A DNA stretch of 64,000 nt from Pelagadaptatus sp034112445 (lineage in GTDB: Bacteria > Pseudomonadota > Gammaproteobacteria > Pseudomonadales > Cellvibrionaceae). Shown piece after piece: positions 8,883-17,194 of this stretch; within the stretch, counting starts at the first letter, position 1; each line of letters starts with the position of its first letter. The notes under the pieces were generated by a model that searched no databases, was not told where the DNA came from, and saw only the letters and a program-made list of their open reading frames with translations. The translations under genes and the position numbers were made by a program. Location of the stretch: assembly GCA_034112445.1 (NCBI GenBank), contig JAWUVI010000019.1, forward strand, positions 85,507-149,506, read 5' to 3'.

Positions 8883-9707
8883 TTACTTTTTTTCCATTTT
8901 ATTTAAGACCGACACGACAATCCTATCGACAACACCATTCATAACAAAATCAGGTAAATAACGGTTGGTAAAATAGGTAATCTTTGCCTTAAGCCCAGGG
9001 ACGATGATCAATTTACCGGCATCCAACCCAGATAAAATCCCACTAATTGCGGTATCAATATCAAGCGTTCCAGCGAGGTCTTTTAAGGTTCGAGAAACAG
9101 GATGCATATTTTTCGCTTCTTCAGTCACCATGGGCGTATCCACTTCAGGCGGACAAATCATACTGACTTCAATACCTTTAGGCTTAAGCTCTAAACGCAA
9201 AACCCTACCCAAGCCAATCACTGAAAATTTAGACGCGCTGTAGGCTGCATAGGAATAATTAGCTGTAAAGCCAGCCATTGAAGCGACAAGCGCTAACCGT
9301 GCGCCGCTTTCCATATGCGGCACAACCGCAGCAGCAAAGTTGCGCGAGCCAAATAAATTGACCTGAACCACCAACTCAAAATCTGCTTGAGATTGCACAT
9401 CAAACGGGTCAGCACGCTGGATACCCGCGCAGTTAATTGCTAGTTCAGGTTTACCTACTGCCGCAACAGCCTTACCTACCGCTTCGTTTAGAGCTTCAGC
9501 CTCGGTGACACTAACAACGTAGGCCTGCACTTGCTGCCCAGAATTACTGGCCGCAGCTTGTAATTCTTGTAGCACTTCATCATTTATCGCCATATCAAAA
9601 ATAGCGACACTAGCACCTCGGCTAATGTACTCGCTTGCCAGTGCTTTTCCTAAACCGCTCATGCCACCGGTTATAAATGCCGTACGTGGTTTCCGTGTAT
9701 CGATCAT
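8883..9707 (-). CDS. Short-chain dehydrogenase/reductase
   Basis: Classical SDR, 274 residues. The cofactor motif is ITGGMSGLGKALA (residues 12-24), followed by NCAG near 93 and the active-site YAAYSASK near 155, preceded by the catalytic Ser in LVASMAG. The C-terminus is basic with a hydrophobic patch, seen in SDRs acting on lipids or sterols. It lies directly downstream of an epimerase-type gene (29 bp gap), so the pair is probably co-transcribed. Substrate not known. Confidence 0.88.
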   Translation of the reverse strand: MIDTRKPRTAFITGGMSGLGKALASEYISRGASVAIFDMAINDEVLQELQAAASNSGQQVQAYVVSVTEAEALNEAVGKAVAAVGKPELAINCAGIQRADPFDVQSQADFELVVQVNLFGSRNFAAAVVPHMESGARLALVASMAGFTANYSYAAYSASKFSVIGLGRVLRLELKPKGIEVSMICPPEVDTPMVTEEAKNMHPVSRTLKDLAGTLDIDTAISGILSGLDAGKLIIVPGLKAKITYFTNRYLPDFVMNGVVDRIVVSVLNKMEKK

Positions 9708-9736
9708 AATATTTCCTTTAACTGCTTCTGTTTAAA

Positions 9737-10711
9737 TTAAATCATGCCTTCATTACGCAGCCATTCTTCACTTCGACGCATACCTTCATCAAGATTGACT
9801 TCAGGTTTATAACCCAATATTTCCGTTGCTTTTGCGTGGCTGTAATCAGCATTCGGACGGCTCAGCATTTTCATTGTGAGAGGGTTAATGTCCGTTGTTT
9901 TCCCAAGCAGATGAAAACCTTTTTCGTAGGCCGCTGTGGCCATAATGACTAATTTACTTGGTAAAGTAGGCACCTTTTTAATACCGATCATTTCTGCCAA
10001 GCGACCAAAATATTCAGAATTAGTCACTTCACCAAAGCCTGATATTATGAATATCTGCCCTGAAGATTCCGGCTTAGTCAGGGCCAGATAAACACCATTA
10101 ATTAAATCATCTATATAGACAGGTCCGAACATGCCTTCTTTAGGCACTACAAATGATTTTTTCTTTAACTCTGCTATCGGAAACACCACCCAAGGCTTTG
10201 AACCTGGACCATAAACATCCGCGGGACGAACGATACACGTGTCGATTTTACCCATCGTATGGTAATTCAAAACAACGTGCTCACTGGCAATCTTAGTATC
10301 ACGATAAGGCTGCCCACAGGCTTTTAATGGTAAATTTTCATTCATCGTTGTGGTGTGCTCAAAGCCCATTGCTGCCACAGACGAGAGATGCAAAAAGCGT
10401 TTTGTCTTTTTTGAGTTTGCCGCCGCATCTAGTACCACTTGGGTGCCCAATACGTTTACATTCCAAGTATCATCGGCACTTAGCGCGTTAGAAACTACTG
10501 CCGCGGTATGCACAACAGCGTCACATTCATTAAGCATGGCTTCCCATTTTTCTACGGCCATTAAGTCAGCAGCAATTACGTTGCGATCTGCATCGGCTTG
10601 AAAATCAATACCACAGGTTTCAACGCCTGTTTCGTTCAACTTCTTCTCCAGCTGACGTCCGATAAAACCATTGGCACCAGTAATAAATACTTTTTTGATA
10701 GTAACTTTCAT
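9737..10711 (-). CDS. NAD-dependent epimerase/dehydratase (extended SDR, 3-beta-HSD-like)
   Basis: 324 residues from the ATG at 10711, which has an AGGTG site 5 bp upstream; an open extension to 10795 lacks one. Features are VFITGANGFIGRQLE (cofactor), D in GIDFQADAD, LSSVAAMG (catalytic Ser), and YRDTK (Tyr/Lys). The C-terminal part ends with GYKPEVNLDEGMRRSEEWL, typical of 3-beta-hydroxysteroid dehydrogenase-like and NAD(P)H-dependent steroid/lipid oxidoreductases. Forms an apparent two-gene unit with the SDR downstream. Confidence 0.87.
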   Translation of the reverse strand: MKVTIKKVFITGANGFIGRQLEKKLNETGVETCGIDFQADADRNVIAADLMAVEKWEAMLNECDAVVHTAAVVSNALSADDTWNVNVLGTQVVLDAAANSKKTKRFLHLSSVAAMGFEHTTTMNENLPLKACGQPYRDTKIASEHVVLNYHTMGKIDTCIVRPADVYGPGSKPWVVFPIAELKKKSFVVPKEGMFGPVYIDDLINGVYLALTKPESSGQIFIISGFGEVTNSEYFGRLAEMIGIKKVPTLPSKLVIMATAAYEKGFHLLGKTTDINPLTMKMLSRPNADYSHAKATEILGYKPEVNLDEGMRRSEEWLRNEGMI

Positions 10712-10829
10712 AGAACACCTATTTATATGTTTGTTTGTAGGGCAGCGATAAACGCTGCTCTTGCCATGACTAGGGTTGATAATTCGCATCAACACACATT
10801 AAGGATGAGAAGATTTCGAACCTACAGAA

Positions 10830-11390
10830 TTACTTCTGCCGAATTAACTGGTTGGTATCCGTATGCTCAAAAGTTTTTCCATAAATATCCAACATGATGG
10901 TTTGAGAGTACTCCAACCGGTCGCCATTAATCGTGGCACGATATTCAAAATTTGTGGTCTTGGCATTATCGCGCATAAAGGGAGCCTGAACGATTTGCCA
11001 ATCCTTGTCATCAATACTGGCAGAAACCGCTAATACAAGATCTCCATTTTCGGTTTTTTTACCAGAGCAATACCCTCCTGCAATCACACTAACCGCACGT
11101 GGAATAGTCACCGAACACATGATGGTTTTATTCTCACAGTCCCACATCCAATAGCCTGTTTGGTCATGTATGGTGTCATCGTCTATTTCGCTTTGAACTT
11201 GCTGACGATAATGTAATACACACAAATTTTGCTGTTCAGCATTGGTTACATCGCCAACTTCAGAAAAGGTAATAGTCTCCCTATATGGCGTTTTTTCTGA
11301 TCCATCAGGTTCAGGAGCCACATCACTGCCCTTATTGCCTTGCCATGTGCCAATCAGCGTCGCTAATGGCCCGTAATAACAATCATTCAT
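10830..11390 (-). CDS. Nitrobindin-like heme-binding beta-barrel protein
   Basis: 186 residues with the N-terminal motif PLATLIGTWQGNKG and beta-rich sequence throughout, matching the FABP-like/THAP4-nitrobindin (DUF1794) family, whose members bind heme or small hydrophobic ligands. The GGAG site 8 bp upstream selects the ATG at 11390 over the GTG at 11411 that abuts the preceding stop. It follows a GDT1-type gene by about 20 bp. The family call rests on pattern recognition; the usual heme-ligand histidine near the C-terminus is plausible in KTFEHTDTN. Confidence 0.7.
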   Translation of the reverse strand: MNDCYYGPLATLIGTWQGNKGSDVAPEPDGSEKTPYRETITFSEVGDVTNAEQQNLCVLHYRQQVQSEIDDDTIHDQTGYWMWDCENKTIMCSVTIPRAVSVIAGGYCSGKKTENGDLVLAVSASIDDKDWQIVQAPFMRDNAKTTNFEYRATINGDRLEYSQTIMLDIYGKTFEHTDTNQLIRQK

Positions 11391-11411
11391 ACTGATTTCT
11401 CCAGCAAACAC

Positions 11412-11684
11412 TTATGCTTTATACAAAGTCAGTGCGCCAATAATAATAAACCCCGCACCCGCCAAATAGTGAAGAAATTTCTCATTAATGTATTGTGATA
11501 AAAAACTACCTGCCAGAACACCTACCGCAGAGGCAACCACCAAAGCCAACGACGCAGCAAAGAATACCGTGTATTTGTTGACGTCTTTATCCGCCGCAAA
11601 CAGCATAGTAGCCAATTGAGTTTTATCACCCAGCTCTGCAATAAAAACTGAGAGCGCAATTGTTAAGAATATCTTCCAATCCAC
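11412..11684 (-). CDS. GDT1/TMEM165 (UPF0016) family cation transporter, single-repeat form
   Basis: About 90 residues with three membrane helices and the signature FIAELGDKTQLATML near residue 15. Eukaryotic and long bacterial members carry two such repeats and export Mn2+ or exchange Ca2+/H+; this half-length form would have to dimerise. GTG at 11684 is chosen because AAGGA lies 8 bp upstream and the protein then begins in MDWKIFL, normal for the family. Longer upstream extension to 11762 would run through the csp terminator. Ends in LTLYKA. Confidence 0.82.
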   Translation of the reverse strand: MDWKIFLTIALSVFIAELGDKTQLATMLFAADKDVNKYTVFFAASLALVVASAVGVLAGSFLSQYINEKFLHYLAGAGFIIIGALTLYKA

Positions 11685-11724
11685 TATTACATTCCTTTTT
11701 AACCCGTAAACACTAAAATTTTTA

Positions 11725-11758
11725 CAAAAAAAAGGGCAAACCCTTAGGTTTACCCTTT
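11725..11758 (-). terminator. Rho-independent terminator of the cold-shock gene
   Basis: On the minus strand AAAGGGTAAACC pairs with GGTTTGCCCTTT (12-bp stem with one G-T pair, 4-nt loop), followed by a run of eight T. It lies about 40 bp after the csp stop and upstream of the GDT1-like gene. Confidence 0.88.
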
Positions 11759-11799
11759 CCAAAACTGTGTATTGCTACACAATCTTTCCAAGCTATCGC

Positions 11800-12006
11800 T
11801 TAAACTGCAACGATGTTTTCAGCTTGAGGACCTTTTTGGCCTTGAGTTACAGTGAACTCAACTTTTTGACCTTCAGCTAAGGTTTTGAAACCTTCGCTTT
11901 GGATAGCACTGAAGTGTGCAAAAACGTCTGGGCCAGATTCTTGCTCGATAAAGCCAAAACCTTTAGATTCGTTAAACCATTTAACTGTTCCAGTAACTGT
12001 AGACAT
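11800..12006 (-). CDS. Cold-shock protein (CspA family)
   Basis: 68-residue single cold-shock domain that binds single-stranded RNA and DNA. RNP1 is KGFGFIE (residues 15-21) and RNP2 is DVFAHFSAI (27-35), with conserved aromatics. An ACAGG site lies 7 bp before the ATG. The gene is preceded by a clear sigma-70 promoter and an untranslated leader of about 150 nt, as in cold-inducible csp genes, and is followed by its own terminator, so it is monocistronic. Which csp paralogue it is cannot be told. Confidence 0.95.
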   Translation of the reverse strand: MSTVTGTVKWFNESKGFGFIEQESGPDVFAHFSAIQSEGFKTLAEGQKVEFTVTQGQKGPQAENIVAV

Positions 12007-12039
12007 AATAATACCTGTAATATTTAAGATTAAAAAAGT

Positions 12040-12051
12040 GCCCTAATGGGC
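12040..12051 (-). promoter_or_regulatory. Terminator-like hairpin in the csp leader
   Basis: On the minus strand GCCC-ATTA-GGGC is followed by ACTTTTTT, about 35-45 nt before the csp ATG. A short stem then a T-run inside a 5' leader could work as an attenuator or a temperature-sensitive structure. The stem is only 4 bp. Confidence 0.4.
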
Positions 12052-12161
12052 TTAAATAGCAGAAAAATAAACTGATATTTAAAAACTACAGAACGAGGAA
12101 TTATGACTAAAACAACGAAATGGAGAATGTAAACATATATCTTTTCTAGCTAACGGACGGC

Positions 12162-12190
12162 AAAATATAGTGTTACACGATAAATGTCAA
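12162..12190 (-). promoter_or_regulatory. Sigma-70 promoter of the cold-shock gene
   Basis: On the minus strand a perfect -35 TTGACA (12185-12190) is followed by TATTTT at 17 bp (12162-12167) or TATATT at 15 bp (12164-12169). Transcription would start near 12155, giving a leader of about 150 nt. The rest of 12007-12316 is AT-rich and holds no gene I can support. Confidence 0.65.
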
Positions 12191-12316
12191 CAAATTAAGT
12201 GATTTAATTTCGCTAAAAGTTCTCTCAGCTTTATTCTCCCCCCAAAGCAAAAGAATCATAACCCCTATAATGATCACACTGGCCCCACCAAACCCCTGCT
12301 TATTTTTCAGATAGAC

Positions 12317-12529
12317 TTAAGGCAAACAGATTTGTATTTCTTCATTATTGAATTTGATCACATCGCCAGCCACTATTTTCTTTCTTTTTCTAGTTTCCAC
12401 AGCGCCATTCACCAAGACCAAACCTTGATCAATAACCCCTTTGGCCACACCACCACTACCAACCATGCCTTCGAACTTTAATATCTTATAAAGCTCGACT
12501 GGCTCTTTATTAATTTCAACTTTTCTCAC
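12317..12529 (-). CDS. S4-domain RNA-binding protein (YbcJ-like)
   Basis: A 70-residue protein made of a single S4 domain: GVAKGVIDQGLVLVNGAVETRK... (GGVAKGVIDQGLVLVNG). YbcJ-type proteins of this size bind RNA and are associated with ribosomes. GTG at 12529 is preferred: AGAGG lies 5 bp upstream and the encoded start matches the family. It begins 16 bp after the SEC-C gene's stop, so they are co-transcribed. Confidence 0.85.
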   Translation of the reverse strand: MRKVEINKEPVELYKILKFEGMVGSGGVAKGVIDQGLVLVNGAVETRKRKKIVAGDVIKFNNEEIQICLP

Positions 12530-12545
12530 TTTTACCTCTGCCCAA

Positions 12546-12884
12546 TTACCCGCAACACTTTTTATATTTTTTACCGCTGCCACAACTACACGGATCATTT
12601 CGAGAAGGGGTTTTTTCTAACCTGACGGTACCTTCTTTATTGAGCAGCAGGGTCAGCTCAGCAATTGACTCAACAGCATCATCACTAGAATCGATACTGA
12701 TTTCGGCATAGAGCTTTGACTCGGCAACCAAGCTTTCAACTTCCTGTTTTCGCTCCTCGCTAGTAACAACCAAAACCAAGGGATGTTTTTTACTGCCTAG
12801 CTTCTGTGCTGCATTAGTTTTATAACCTAGCTCAGTATGATGCTGACGAGAATCTTGACGACCCTTAAAGAAAAATTTTGACAT
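12546..12884 (-). CDS. SWIM/SEC-C metal-binding protein (PBPRA1643-type)
   Basis: 112 residues ending in the SEC-C zinc motif DPCSCGSGKKYKKCCG (C-x-C-x8-CC). The N-terminus MSKFFFKGRQDSRQHHTELGY is basic (first residues FFFKGRQDSRQHH), typical of the PBPRA1643 family of marine gammaproteobacteria. The ATG at 12884 has GGAAGG upstream. The middle carries a predicted helix region with acidic patches. Located upstream of the S4 gene, suggesting a joint role on RNA or ribosomes, which is inference. Confidence 0.88.
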   Translation of the reverse strand: MSKFFFKGRQDSRQHHTELGYKTNAAQKLGSKKHPLVLVVTSEERKQEVESLVAESKLYAEISIDSSDDAVESIAELTLLLNKEGTVRLEKTPSRNDPCSCGSGKKYKKCCG

Positions 12885-12971
12885 ACACCCTTCCACATCG
12901 TTTACATTATTTACTTATACCCAAAAATCTTCGGGTTATAATTCAATTTAGCTTTTTTACTTACATATTAC

Positions 12972-13373
12972 TTAAGGAGTGTCCTCGTTATACTGGACCA
13001 CACCTTCAGGGATAACTTCCCAGATCGCTTTAGAGCCAACAAAAATATGCTTGCCAATTTCAATTTCTGGATCGCCATTTATACAGCCCAAAGTGACACC
13101 ATGGACAGAACCTTTAAAAGTACCGCAAAGTGTTGACCCACAGTTGCTACAAAATTGTAGGCCAAAGTCCTGCTTGCCAACATAGGATGAAAGCAGATCC
13201 TGGCCAGAAATCCATTTGAATTCTTGGGGTTCAACTAGAGCGTAAGAGGATGCCTGCGAGCTAAAAGCTTTACGGCAGCGAGAGCAGTGACATGATCGGG
13301 CATCGCGAAGATTACCCGTCACCTGATACTTAATTTCACCACAAAAACATTCGCCTGTTTTTATCACTTCCAT
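12972..13373 (-). CDS. GFA family zinc protein
   Basis: 133 residues of the glutathione-dependent formaldehyde-activating/CENP-V fold. Zinc-binding cysteines are visible as ECFCGEIKYQ (8-17), CHCSRCRKAF, and FCSNCGSTLCG. The ATG at 13373 has an AGGA only 2-3 bp upstream; a longer frame reaches 13433. Members bind structural and functional zinc, but most have no proven formaldehyde role. Confidence 0.88.
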   Translation of the reverse strand: MEVIKTGECFCGEIKYQVTGNLRDARSCHCSRCRKAFSSQASSYALVEPQEFKWISGQDLLSSYVGKQDFGLQFCSNCGSTLCGTFKGSVHGVTLGCINGDPEIEIGKHIFVGSKAIWEVIPEGVVQYNEDTP

Positions 13374-13489
13374 GTTCCTATACAGCCAATGGTTAGTGGT
13401 AAACGCAAACATCTCGAATAGGGTCCAGCACAAGACCGGACTATTCTACAGAAAATGCGGAATTATCGGTTATCAATAAGTAATGGCTA

Positions 13490-13648
13490 TTATTTTGTAG
13501 TAAGCCATAGCGCATGAATGACACCAGGAATCCAGAAAAAGAGACACAGTACAATATTTATGATGAGATCTTTACCTGGGCCGTTTTTAAGAAAAACAGC
13601 AATTGGGGGTAAAAATATGGCCAATATAATTAAAACAACTTTATTCAT
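13490..13648 (-). CDS. YqaE/Pmp3 family small membrane protein
   Basis: A 52-codon gene (MNKVVLIILAIFLPPIAVFL start, ending HALWLTTK). It has two hydrophobic segments around a KNGPGKDL loop, and the PPIAVFLKNG and FFWIPGVIHA patterns are hallmarks of the Pmp3/YqaE stress-induced proteolipids, which modulate membrane potential in yeast. GAGTCACC lies before the ATG. The flanking 110 bp up to the next gene holds nothing I can support. Confidence 0.9.
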   Translation of the reverse strand: MNKVVLIILAIFLPPIAVFLKNGPGKDLIINIVLCLFFWIPGVIHALWLTTK

Positions 13649-13760
13649 GGTGACTCTCTATGTGGGTTAATAAACGGTTAAAATAATTCTGGAAGCTGAT
13701 AACAGATTCGACGCCTATGATAACAATGCTGTCGCCAAAAATATTGGCTTTTTATTATGC

Positions 13761-14177
13761 TTATTGGTATATAACGCCGTTATGTTTAATCCAACCAGGT
13801 GTGTGGCGCTGATTCGGGTCTCGATGCGTCCAATGTATAACCCCGCCTTTTGAATTCCATTCATACTCGCCATAAAACTCGATAAAATCATTCACCCTTA
13901 AGCTCAGAATTTTTTCTGCCAGATCAATATTATGAGCGACGAGTAAGGTTTGACCAGAGGCTAATCGAATCAAGAATCTTTGATGTCGACTGCCAGTGTT
14001 GTCATCAGACAATAGCCTGATGACCTTGCCAGACCCTTGTACCTGCAGATCACTTTTTTGAGCACTGTAGGCATCCCTAAGAATATTATCATTAGCGAAT
14101 GCAGTACCAACGGTGAAGGATAAAAGCACCATTAAGACAATGAAAGCATCCTTCAACTTGGGCTCTAGTATCATCAT
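13761..14177 (-). CDS. DUF3465 family exported protein
   Basis: About 138 residues starting with an N-terminal signal peptide (FIVLMVLLSFTVGTAFA, cleavage after AFA). The mature part matches DUF3465: GSGKVIRLLSDD, RHQRFLIRL, HNIDLA, and a C-terminal HWTHRDPNQRHTPGWI. This looks like a small OB-type periplasmic domain. ATG 14177 (or 14174) is chosen for the signal peptide; the ribosome site is weak. It starts 22 bp after the amidohydrolase stop and probably shares its transcript. Function unknown. Confidence 0.8.
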   Translation of the reverse strand: MMILEPKLKDAFIVLMVLLSFTVGTAFANDNILRDAYSAQKSDLQVQGSGKVIRLLSDDNTGSRHQRFLIRLASGQTLLVAHNIDLAEKILSLRVNDFIEFYGEYEWNSKGGVIHWTHRDPNQRHTPGWIKHNGVIYQ

Positions 14178-14199
14178 TTTATGCACACGTATCTTTGCC

Positions 14200-16080
14200 T
14201 TATGCAGAGGTATCGGCCCATCGACCAGGCAATACTCTACCGAACTTCTGTTGTCCGACAGCTTGAGTGAAGTCATCTTTTTCCCAAGCGACCTTACCCG
14301 CAATCATAACCATATCAACCACACCGTCGGATCGATTAACCAATTGTTCATGCTGCAATGCTTCACGGTATTGTCGAACAGCTGAAGATTCTCCATCGTG
14401 TAGCATCAAAGCCTTAGGATTAATCAGAATTAAATCAGCCTGATCGCCGATCTCGATTCGACCGCCATTAACGCCGAACACATCCGCTGCATCTCGCGTC
14501 AATCGTTTCACCATATAAGCGACGTCTTGATCGCCACCTTGAGCTGCAATTTTGAGCGCTCTTAAATTGCAATCATAGAAGGCCATATTGGTCAGGTGGG
14601 CACCACAATCATTGAAGCCCGGCAGTAAAACAGGATCCATTATCAGTTTACGAACGGTATTAATGTTTCTATTGGCGGTAATGGTTGTCCAGCTGAGATC
14701 TAGGTCGAAAGTGCGAAACGCTTGGATGACGAAATCGGCTTCATCCGAGATCCAGAAAAAGTCTCGTTCAACAATTTCCTTCTCTTCTGCAGAGAGCTCA
14801 ACCGACTTGTCACTATTAAACGCTTTAACGCGTTCAAATAAGACATCGAAAGTTTTACCCTCCCAAACTTGCAGAGGGCATTTATCCACTGTCATATCTG
14901 CCATCGTGCGATTAAAGGCATAATCTTCCAGACGCAGCAGTCGCTTCAATCGATCAAGACCAAAACCCTGCTTGCCTTGCATCCACATTTTTTTAAAGGC
15001 GGCTATAAATTCTGGATCACGAAGAACTTGCTGGCGTCCTTCACGATCATCACAATCGAGCTCGTTCAATTTTCTTAGCTCTGGGATTTCTTCAGCCAAA
15101 GGTGTCACTGGCCCATCAGCCCAAACTTTAAAGGGTGCCGCAAGAGCCTGTAGATAAAACTTACCATTAACCCAGTTGCTGTTAAGCAAGCGCGCCAGAA
15201 GTAAACCCAAGGGTAAAATCTTACGGTTGTTTTGTATATCCAAAGCCGCCACGACGGTCATTTTTAACGGTTTGCCAAAAAAACGACCTGACGTCAGCAA
15301 GAAAGTACGTATCACTTCTAGGGTACTGTCTTTTGGCGGAGTAGCTTGCCAAATTGCGTCGCGCTCACGAACAACATTGGTCAGTGCTTTTATTTCGTTG
15401 TATTTGGCAAACTGAGTCGGTATGCGTTTGTCGGTATGTGGTTGATTGGCCAAAAAATGGAACGGCAAAGCGTCGGTAGAAAATCCGACATAACCCATGT
15501 CGAGGGACTCCTTCAGAATCCGCTGCATAGTCTCAAGCTCGACCGTGCTAGGATCGCGAGAAATACTATCCTCAAATCCCATCACTTCAATTCTCAACAT
15601 GCTGTGAGGCATCATAGGCACGATATTCGGCCCGAGATTAAGTGTGTCCAAATGTTCTAAATACTCTTTTGGCGTATTCCAATCGACAGCAGCAGAAATA
15701 TCACGCAGCACGCTTTTAGGCATATTTTCAACCCGAGCATAGCAATCAACGATAGGCTCAAAACCATCACGACGCTGTGCGCCGAAAGGCAGTCCCAGAC
15801 TGCAATTAGCTATAACAACTGAGGTTGTGCCATGCCGAAGTGACTCAGGCAAACCTGGCGCAACTTCAACCTCCAAATCATAGTGAGTGTGGATATCAAA
15901 TAACCCAGGCATCAGCCATTGGCCTTGTCCATCAATCACGCAAGTGGTTTTACCGCCTATCAGGTTTTTACCACGAGCGGCTACTTTTCCTTTTGTGATA
16001 GCGACATCTTCAAAAACAGGCTGACTCGTACCGTCGAATACTTTGGCATTTTTAATTACAAAATCGTAAGTGACTTCCAT
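14200..16080 (-). CDS. N-acyl-D-amino-acid deacylase-type amidohydrolase
   Basis: 626-residue metal-dependent hydrolase. The composite N-terminal beta domain and GLFDIHTHYDLE (first metal ligands HTH, near residue 60) lead into the TIM barrel; later ligands appear in VVIANCSLG and MPHSMLR, and DCGAHLTNMA is the late Asp/His segment. The C-terminus returns to the beta domain (GDQADLILINP). It matches the D-aminoacylase superfamily, longer than the typical 480-570. Its promoter region faces the alpha/beta hydrolase gene. Natural substrate unknown. Confidence 0.82.
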   Translation of the reverse strand: MEVTYDFVIKNAKVFDGTSQPVFEDVAITKGKVAARGKNLIGGKTTCVIDGQGQWLMPGLFDIHTHYDLEVEVAPGLPESLRHGTTSVVIANCSLGLPFGAQRRDGFEPIVDCYARVENMPKSVLRDISAAVDWNTPKEYLEHLDTLNLGPNIVPMMPHSMLRIEVMGFEDSISRDPSTVELETMQRILKESLDMGYVGFSTDALPFHFLANQPHTDKRIPTQFAKYNEIKALTNVVRERDAIWQATPPKDSTLEVIRTFLLTSGRFFGKPLKMTVVAALDIQNNRKILPLGLLLARLLNSNWVNGKFYLQALAAPFKVWADGPVTPLAEEIPELRKLNELDCDDREGRQQVLRDPEFIAAFKKMWMQGKQGFGLDRLKRLLRLEDYAFNRTMADMTVDKCPLQVWEGKTFDVLFERVKAFNSDKSVELSAEEKEIVERDFFWISDEADFVIQAFRTFDLDLSWTTITANRNINTVRKLIMDPVLLPGFNDCGAHLTNMAFYDCNLRALKIAAQGGDQDVAYMVKRLTRDAADVFGVNGGRIEIGDQADLILINPKALMLHDGESSAVRQYREALQHEQLVNRSDGVVDMVMIAGKVAWEKDDFTQAVGQQKFGRVLPGRWADTSA

Positions 16081-16192
16081 TTCTTAACTCCGTAGGGTGT
16101 CAGTGTTTAAATCAATTTGAGAGAATATCAACATCCTAATCTATGAATTAGCTTTTGGATATTCTAGATTTGTAAAGAACCTATTTACGCAC

Positions 16193-16222
16193 TGGATATA
16201 AAGAAGCAGGCGCTTCTATAAT
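16193..16222 (+). promoter_or_regulatory. Promoter of the alpha/beta hydrolase gene with a possible operator
   Basis: TGGATA (16193-16198), 18 bp, TATAAT (16217-16222). Inside the spacer, GAAGC-AGGC-GCTTC (16203-16216) is an inverted repeat exactly between the two boxes, where a repressor could bind. The ribosome site GGAG is 6 bp before the ATG. Confidence 0.55.
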
Positions 16223-16246
16223 ACCGATCAACTTACTGGAGCACTT

Positions 16247-17152
16247 ATGCAGACCGAAATCGAGAATGAACTTTTTCCACAGCTACAAGCATGGAAAGAC
16301 AAGGGCTGTGTGACCAAACTGCTGCAGCACGATATTTTTTATATCGACGAAGGTGAGCCCAACCAGCCAACCTTATTGCTTATCCATGGCTTTCCTACAT
16401 CCAGTTGGGACTGGCAAAAAATGTGGTCAATATTGCGTCAAAATTATCGAGTGGTCTGTATTGATATGCTCGGCTTCGGTTTTTCAGATAAGCCTAATGC
16501 ACGCAATTATACGATCCACGGTCAGGCCGATATTATTGAAGCGCTGATTGAGCATTTGGAGCTGAAAGAGTTTCATGTGCTGGCTCACGATTACGGAGAT
16601 ACCGTCGCTCAAGAATTACTCGCCAGGCAAAATGAAGGCACAGGAAAAGGCTATTGGTTGTCAGCCTGTTTTTTGAATGGCGGATTATTTCCCGAAACTC
16701 ATCGAGCACTGTTAACTCAAAAACTATTGCTTAGCCCTGTCGGATTTCTGATTAATGGGCTGTCAGGTAAAAGCCACTTTGATCGTTCGTTCAATAAAGT
16801 CTTTGGCGACAACACCAAACCCAGTGCTCAGGAATTGGATGAGTTTTGGCACCTTATTAAATTAAAGGGCGGCAAACATATTTTCCATAACTTAATGACC
16901 TATATTCGCGATCGTCGCCTACATCGTGAGCGTTGGATTTTGGCTTTACAGGAAGCAAAAATACCCATTGGCCTGATTAACGGATCGGCCGATCCTGTTT
17001 CTGGATCTCATATGGTCGCGCGTTATCAAGAGTTAAATTGCCGTCTGGACTATCTAGCCGAGCTACCGGCAGTAGGTCATTATCCCCAGGTAGAATCTGC
17101 CGATGAAGTGAGCAATCATTATCTCGGTTTTCTTAAACAGCAGGTTAATTAA
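16247..17152 (+). CDS. Alpha/beta hydrolase (MEST/epoxide-hydrolase-like)
   Basis: 301 residues with the alpha/beta hydrolase fold. LLIHGFPTSSWDW (oxyanion loop) is near residue 45 and the nucleophile elbow is AHDYGDTVAQELLAR near residue 115, closely resembling the MEST/PEG1 and haloalkane dehalogenase/epoxide hydrolase branch where Asp is the nucleophile. The late INGSADPVSG supplies an acid and VGHYPQVE the catalytic His. It is divergent from the amidohydrolase and convergent with the histidine kinase. Substrate unknown. Confidence 0.85.
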   Translation: MQTEIENELFPQLQAWKDKGCVTKLLQHDIFYIDEGEPNQPTLLLIHGFPTSSWDWQKMWSILRQNYRVVCIDMLGFGFSDKPNARNYTIHGQADIIEALIEHLELKEFHVLAHDYGDTVAQELLARQNEGTGKGYWLSACFLNGGLFPETHRALLTQKLLLSPVGFLINGLSGKSHFDRSFNKVFGDNTKPSAQELDEFWHLIKLKGGKHIFHNLMTYIRDRRLHRERWILALQEAKIPIGLINGSADPVSGSHMVARYQELNCRLDYLAELPAVGHYPQVESADEVSNHYLGFLKQQVN

Positions 17153-17194
17153 ATTGCTGCGCGACAAGCGTTTTATACATCGACAAAACTCGAT

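Noticed and set aside
11412..11762. Longer start for the GDT1-like protein
   Set aside because: The extension crosses the csp terminator and lacks a ribosome site; GTG at 11684 is better supported.
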